This document shows, piece after piece, positions 60,716 through 64,000 of a DNA stretch of 64,000 bases. A model generated the notes under the pieces. The model had not been told where the DNA came from, searched no databases, and saw only the letters and a program-made list of their open reading frames with translations. Numbering within the stretch: position 1 is the stretch's first letter; the number at the start of each line of letters is the position of its first letter. Both the position numbers and the translations under genes were made by a program. This stretch comes from Actinomycetales bacterium (GTDB lineage: Bacteria; Actinomycetota; Actinomycetes; S36-B12), in NCBI GenBank assembly GCA_016125355.1, contig WGLX01000004.1, positions 48,287 through 112,286 of the forward strand, written 5' to 3'.

Positions 60716-62803
60716 TCAGGCGATGACGGCGTCGACCATCCGCTCGTCACCGGAGCCTGTGCGCTCCCGCCCGTCCACCCGGGCCGGCCACCAGAAGCGC
60801 TCGCCGAAGATGAACGCCAGCGAGGGCACGAGCACGGTGCGCACGAGCAGGGTGTCGAGCAGAACGCCGATGCACACGATGAAGCCCACTTGGGCCAGGG
60901 CGATGAGCGGCAGTACGCCCAGCACCGCGAACACGGCGGCGAGCAGGATTCCCGCGCTTGTGATCACGCCGCCCGTGGCCTTCAGAGCGGTGAGCATGCC
61001 GTCGCGCGTGTTGGACAGCATGGCCTCCTCTCGGGCCCGGGTCGCCAGGAAGATGTTGTAGTCGACACCGAGTGCCACCAGGAACAGGAAAGCCAGGATC
61101 AGCACCGCGTTGTCGAGCGCCGGGTAGCCCAGGACATTGGTGAAGATCCACCACGACGCACCCAAGGCGGCGAAGAAGGTGCCCAGCACGGTGGCCACCA
61201 GGAACACCGGCGCGAGCAGCGAGCGCAGCAGCAGGACGAGCACGCTGAGGACGAGCAACAGGACGATCGGGATGATGACCGTGGCGTCTCGCGTGGCGGC
61301 GTCCCTGCTGTCGAGCCGCGTTGCCGTGTCGCCGCCGACGACCGCATCCGCTCCCGGCACCGCCGCTACGGCATCACGCAGGGCGCGCACCTCGTCGTAG
61401 GACTCCGCGGTGCCTGGCTCGGCCGACAGCACCACGTCCAACTGCGCGACGTCGCCGGCGCTGGGACCCGGAGTCACGGACACCACGCCGGGCGTGGACG
61501 TGGCAGCCGCCGTGATCGCGTCGACGGACGCGGGGTTGGTGAGCACCGCCGCGGGCGCGGAGGCGCCAGCCGGGAACGACCGGGCGAGGGTCTCCTGGCC
61601 GAGCACCGCCTCCGGCTTCACACGGAACTGCTCGTTCTGGCTGAGGCCGACCTGCAGCCCGATGGCGCCGGTCGCCAGGATCACGAGGACGAGAGTGGCG
61701 CCCACGCCGACCACATGCGGCCGGCGACGCACGGACTCGCCGATGCGCCCCCAGAACTTCCCCTCGCGGGGGACGTCGCCGACGCGCGGCACGAACGGCC
61801 AGAACAGTCCGCGGCCGAAGACCACCAGCGCAGCAGGGAGAACGAAGAGTCCGGTCAGCATCGCGACGATGACGCCCACGGCGGAGGCGAAGCCGATGGC
61901 CCGCAGGTTCTCCTGCTGGGCCAGCAGGAGGGCGAGCAGGGCGAGCGTCACCGTGGCCGCGGAGGCGATGATCGGCTCACTCGTGCGGCGAAGGGCGACC
62001 CGCATCGCGTTGAAGCGCGACTCGTCCTTGCGGAGCTGGTCTCGGTAGCGGGCGATGAGCAGCAGCGCATAGTCCGTCGCCGCGCCGAAGACCAGGACGC
62101 TGGTGATACCCGTCGCCGCAGGGTCGACGACGATCCCGAAGTGCGGTGCCACCAGGTCGACGAGCTTGAGGGTGGTCTGCTCCGCGACGGCGACGACGGT
62201 CAGGGGCACGAGCCAGAGCCAGGGGCTCCGGTAGGTGATGAGCAGCAGAGCAGCGACGATCCCGGCCGTCGCGAGGAGCAGCGTGGTGTCCGCGCCCTCG
62301 AACACCTTGGTCAGGTCGGCGACGATGGCGGGGCCGCCCGTCACCTGGGCGATGAGTCCGGCGGGCAGGTCGGCCGCCGCCGTGGTGCGGATCTCCGCGA
62401 CCTTCGGGGAGACCGCCTCGTCGTTCGTCGTGTCGACCGGCACGGCGACGATCGCGACCTTGCCGTCCGCCGAGTACACCGGCGGCGCGGCCTGGCCGCC
62501 GACGCCGAGGGGGGCCAGGGCCGCGGCTCGGCCGGTCACGGCCTGCTTGTCCTGCTCGGTCAGCGCCGCCTCGTCCTCGCGGCTGTACACGACGATCGCC
62601 GGGGCGACGCCCTCGCTGGGCAGCGCCTGCTGGCGCAGTTCCGCCTCGGCGGACTGGTAGCTCGTCGGGAGTCCCGACGACACGAGCGGCGCCGCGGGCG
62701 TGGACGGCTGCACGGCGAAGATCGCGCCCACGATCAGCACGACGAGGCCCAGCAGCAGGAAGGCGTTTCGGCGGCGGGCGGCGTGCCCCGTCGGGAAGCT
62801 CAC
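60716..62803 (-). CDS. MMPL-family RND transporter
   Basis: A 695-aa exporter with duplicated halves: helix-1, a periplasmic-type loop, then TTLLLATAGIVAALLLITYRSPWLWLVPLTVVAVAEQT and ITSVLVFGAATDYALLLIARYRDQLR in the first half. The second half repeats PIVLLLVLSVLVLLLRSLLAPVFLVATVLGTF and VALGVDYNIFLATRAREEAM. GTG start at 62803 with AGAGGAG upstream. It exports lipids, drugs or small hydrophobic molecules. Divergent from the MarR gene, which likely represses it via two palindromes between the genes. Confidence 0.88.
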   Translation of the reverse strand: MSFPTGHAARRRNAFLLLGLVVLIVGAIFAVQPSTPAAPLVSSGLPTSYQSAEAELRQQALPSEGVAPAIVVYSREDEAALTEQDKQAVTGRAAALAPLGVGGQAAPPVYSADGKVAIVAVPVDTTNDEAVSPKVAEIRTTAAADLPAGLIAQVTGGPAIVADLTKVFEGADTTLLLATAGIVAALLLITYRSPWLWLVPLTVVAVAEQTTLKLVDLVAPHFGIVVDPAATGITSVLVFGAATDYALLLIARYRDQLRKDESRFNAMRVALRRTSEPIIASAATVTLALLALLLAQQENLRAIGFASAVGVIVAMLTGLFVLPAALVVFGRGLFWPFVPRVGDVPREGKFWGRIGESVRRRPHVVGVGATLVLVILATGAIGLQVGLSQNEQFRVKPEAVLGQETLARSFPAGASAPAAVLTNPASVDAITAAATSTPGVVSVTPGPSAGDVAQLDVVLSAEPGTAESYDEVRALRDAVAAVPGADAVVGGDTATRLDSRDAATRDATVIIPIVLLLVLSVLVLLLRSLLAPVFLVATVLGTFFAALGASWWIFTNVLGYPALDNAVLILAFLFLVALGVDYNIFLATRAREEAMLSNTRDGMLTALKATGGVITSAGILLAAVFAVLGVLPLIALAQVGFIVCIGVLLDTLLVRTVLVPSLAFIFGERFWWPARVDGRERTGSGDERMVDAVIA

Positions 62804-62848
62804 GGTGATACTCCTCTGGCCAGCGCGGCTCGCAGGGCCGCAGAATTT

Positions 62849-62867
62849 TCGCTAGTCTTTCTAGCGA
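62849..62867. promoter_or_regulatory. MarR operator A (TCGCTAG-N5-CTAGCGA)
   Basis: A perfect 7-bp inverted repeat around TCTTT, 46 nt upstream of the MMPL transporter start. It shares its CTAG-N5-CTAG core with the second site 38 nt away. The pair lies in the divergent MMPL-MarR gap. Confidence 0.7.
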
Positions 62868-62889
62868 CATTCACAGTAATCGAGGTTCG

Positions 62890-62902
62890 CTAGATTGTCT
62901 AG
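62890..62902. promoter_or_regulatory. MarR operator B (CTAG-N5-CTAG)
   Basis: CTAG-ATTGT-CTAG lies 31 nt upstream of the MarR ATG. It includes a TAGATT hexamer that could be the regulator's own -10 element, which suggests autorepression. Weaker than site A because only four bases pair on each side. Confidence 0.6.
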
Positions 62903-62933
62903 TTATCACGCGGAGGCTGCCCGCGGGGGTGGC

Positions 62934-63389
62934 ATGCCCCCACAGCCCCCCGGCGACTGGCCGGCGTCCGAGGTCACGGATGCGCTGTACGCCGTCATCC
63001 AGGCCATCCCCGATCTGCGGGTAGCGATCGCGCACCGCCTCGGACTCAATCCGAGCGAGGTCGACGCGATGGAGCACATCATGGGCAACTCGCTCGGCCC
63101 GGTGGAGCTGTCGCGCCGCCTCCACATGACCTCGGCCTCGTCGACCGTGCTCGTCGACCGGCTCGAGCAGGCCGGGCACGTCGTGCGCGAGCCCGACCCG
63201 GCCGACGGACGCCGTCGCGTCCTCCGCCCCACGGCGCAGGGCGCCAACGCCGTCTTCGGCGAGATCGGTCCGCTCGTCACGGACCTCGTCGAGGCAGAGG
63301 AGGGACTCAGCGCCCGGGAACGCGCCGTGGTCGTGAAGTACCTCAGCCGCGTCCTCGAGGTGCTGGAGCAGCACACGAACGAGGAGTGA
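62934..63389 (+). CDS. MarR-family transcriptional regulator
   Basis: A 151-aa protein: helices, then the winged helix-turn-helix LGPVELSRRLHMTSASSTVLVDRLEQAGHVVREPDPADGRRRVLRPTAQG, including the family's DGRRR wing, and a C-terminal dimerisation helix. ATG 62934 is preferred; a TTG at 62895 is in frame but lies inside operator B. Divergent from the MMPL gene with a pair of CTAG-N5-CTAG palindromes in between, so it is very probably the local repressor of the exporter and of itself. Confidence 0.85.
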   Translation: MPPQPPGDWPASEVTDALYAVIQAIPDLRVAIAHRLGLNPSEVDAMEHIMGNSLGPVELSRRLHMTSASSTVLVDRLEQAGHVVREPDPADGRRRVLRPTAQGANAVFGEIGPLVTDLVEAEEGLSARERAVVVKYLSRVLEVLEQHTNEE

Positions 63390-63482
63390 CGGAGACCGAC
63401 AGTTCTCTGCCGCCATTTCCCTTGAATAGCAACAACTTTCGGTGGATTGAGGGTTGCGTTCCGTGGTCATGCCACACTAGAA

Positions 63483-63498
63483 TCGAACACATGTTCGA
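63483..63498 (+). promoter_or_regulatory. LexA/SOS box overlapping the start codon of the 13E12-type gene
   Basis: TCGAACACATGTTCGA is a perfect match to the actinobacterial LexA box, TCGAAC-N4-GTTCGA. The ATG start codon (63491-63493) lies inside it. A TAGAAT -10 hexamer (63478-63483) with TTGCGT at 63454-63459 overlaps its left end, so LexA binding would block initiation. The transcript would probably be leaderless. Confidence 0.85.
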
Positions 63499-64000
63499 AC
63501 TTCCCGACGACTTCCTCGCGGACTGGCCGCCGCCGGTTCCGGAGGCTCCGGCGTGGCTGGACGACGAGTTCGAGGACCTGCCGGAGTGGACCGACAGCGA
63601 TGCCCTGGCGACGGCGGTGTGCCGGCCGGCGGGCGTGGGTCAGTTGGCGAACCTGCTGAAGGTCGACCCGGCGGCGCTGTCGGCGGATGAGGCGGTGACC
63701 TTCGCCCAGCAGGTCAAGAGGGTGTCGGCGTTCCTTGCGGGGTTCGAGGCACGAGCCCTCGCCGCGGTGCAGGAGCGGCTGGTCGTCCACTTCGAGACCG
63801 AGAAGGCCGACCGCGCGGAGCGGGCGTCCGGGTTCGTGACCGCGGAGATGCTCGCCTCCGCCGAGCTCGCCGCGGCGCTGCGGCTGAGCCCCCGCGCCAT
63901 GGACGTCCAGCTGGAGCATGCCGCGGACCTCGCCGGGCCGATGCGTCCCCTGCGCGATGCCCTCGAGGCAGGTTCGCTGTCCGCGGGTCATGTGTCCGCG
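63491..64000 (+). CDS. DUF222/13E12-repeat HNH-endonuclease-type protein, 3' end beyond the window
   Basis: 170 codons are visible, leaving the window at base 64000. The visible part is the DUF222 region (LLKVDPAALSADEAVTFAQQVKRVSAFLAGFEARALAAVQERL and ASAELAAALRLSPRAMDVQLEHAADLAGPMRPLRDALEAGSLSAGHV). In this family it is followed by a C-terminal HNH nuclease domain, not visible here. Several mycobacterial 13E12 genes carry LexA boxes; this one has a perfect box at its start. A role in DNA damage response is an inference. Confidence 0.8.
   Translation, partial: MFELPDDFLADWPPPVPEAPAWLDDEFEDLPEWTDSDALATAVCRPAGVGQLANLLKVDPAALSADEAVTFAQQVKRVSAFLAGFEARALAAVQERLVVHFETEKADRAERASGFVTAEMLASAELAAALRLSPRAMDVQLEHAADLAGPMRPLRDALEAGSLSAGHVSA

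Noticed and set aside
1..64000. tRNA, rRNA, CRISPR arrays, insertion sequences or prophage genes
   Set aside because: No T-loop-like GTTCGA arrangement with acceptor pairing, no regularly spaced repeats and no transposase or integrase motif was seen on either strand. A tRNAscan or profile search was not possible here.

Overview
The window is about 64 kb of dense, very GC-rich DNA with strong G/C preference at third codon positions. Operons are compact with 4-nt ATGA/GTGA overlaps, many starts are GTG, and actinobacterial families recur (Pr6Pr, DUF4386, GAP, DUF2254, a DUF222/13E12 HNH protein, a LexA box of the TCGAAC-N4-GTTCGA type). This points to a chromosomal segment of an actinomycete (Actinomycetota); genus cannot be assigned. 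No rRNA, tRNA, CRISPR array, insertion sequence or integrase was recognised. The content is a mosaic of small metabolic, transport and regulatory modules.

Layout. 1-10.4 kb: a truncated dimethylglycine/sarcosine dehydrogenase-like flavoprotein, a voltage-gated-type K+ channel, a flippase-like membrane protein with an internal kinase-like domain, PPK2, a Pr6Pr membrane protein with a FabG-like SDR, two hotdog thioesterases and a ThDP enzyme. 10.5-12.1 kb: a secreted DUF839/PhoX-type protein with its own terminator and PHO-box-like 11-bp repeats upstream. 12.1-12.8 kb: the only long non-coding stretch. 12.8-18.2 kb: a PemK-like protein with a methyltransferase, a beta-phosphoglucomutase/GH65 phosphorylase operon, a hemerythrin protein and a 57-aa ORF. 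18.3-26.3 kb: a LolA-like lipoprotein with an ABC exporter, a polysaccharide deacetylase, ACC deaminase, a YbjN protein, and an amino-acid permease coupled to a secreted protein.

26.4-33.4 kb is the most unusual region. A single 1390-aa polypeptide fuses DabB (NuoL-like membrane subunit) to DabA (beta-carbonic-anhydrase-like zinc protein) of the bicarbonate-accumulating DAB system. It is transcribed divergently from two paralogous methyltransferases plus CysD without CysN. The two units share an AT-rich promoter island with a 22-bp imperfect palindrome.

33.4-43.4 kb: a winged-helix regulator, a GAP-family membrane protein, a secreted Ig-like repeat protein, a DUF389 protein, an AlkB alkane monooxygenase-rubredoxin fusion, MutT, an SdsA1-type alkylsulfatase, and a TetR/dehydrogenase pair with two matching operators. 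43.4-64 kb: a DUF4386 protein, permeases, a PLP lyase, a DoxX-Rieske fusion, MscS, a deletion-damaged F420-reductase-like pseudogene, an MFS/hydrolase pair, an iodotyrosine-deiodinase-like flavoprotein, a GlxA-type regulator, DUF2254, an aldo/keto reductase, a frameshifted nitroreductase, an MMPL exporter with a divergent MarR regulator and paired CTAG-N5-CTAG operators, and a LexA-boxed 13E12 protein cut by the window end.

Themes that fit together by inference: alkane/alkyl-sulfate use (AlkB-Rub, SdsA1-like hydrolase, alcohol-type dehydrogenase), alpha-glucoside phosphorolysis (GH65 + beta-PGM), phosphate response (PHO box, PhoX-like protein, PPK2) and inorganic carbon supply (DabBA fusion).
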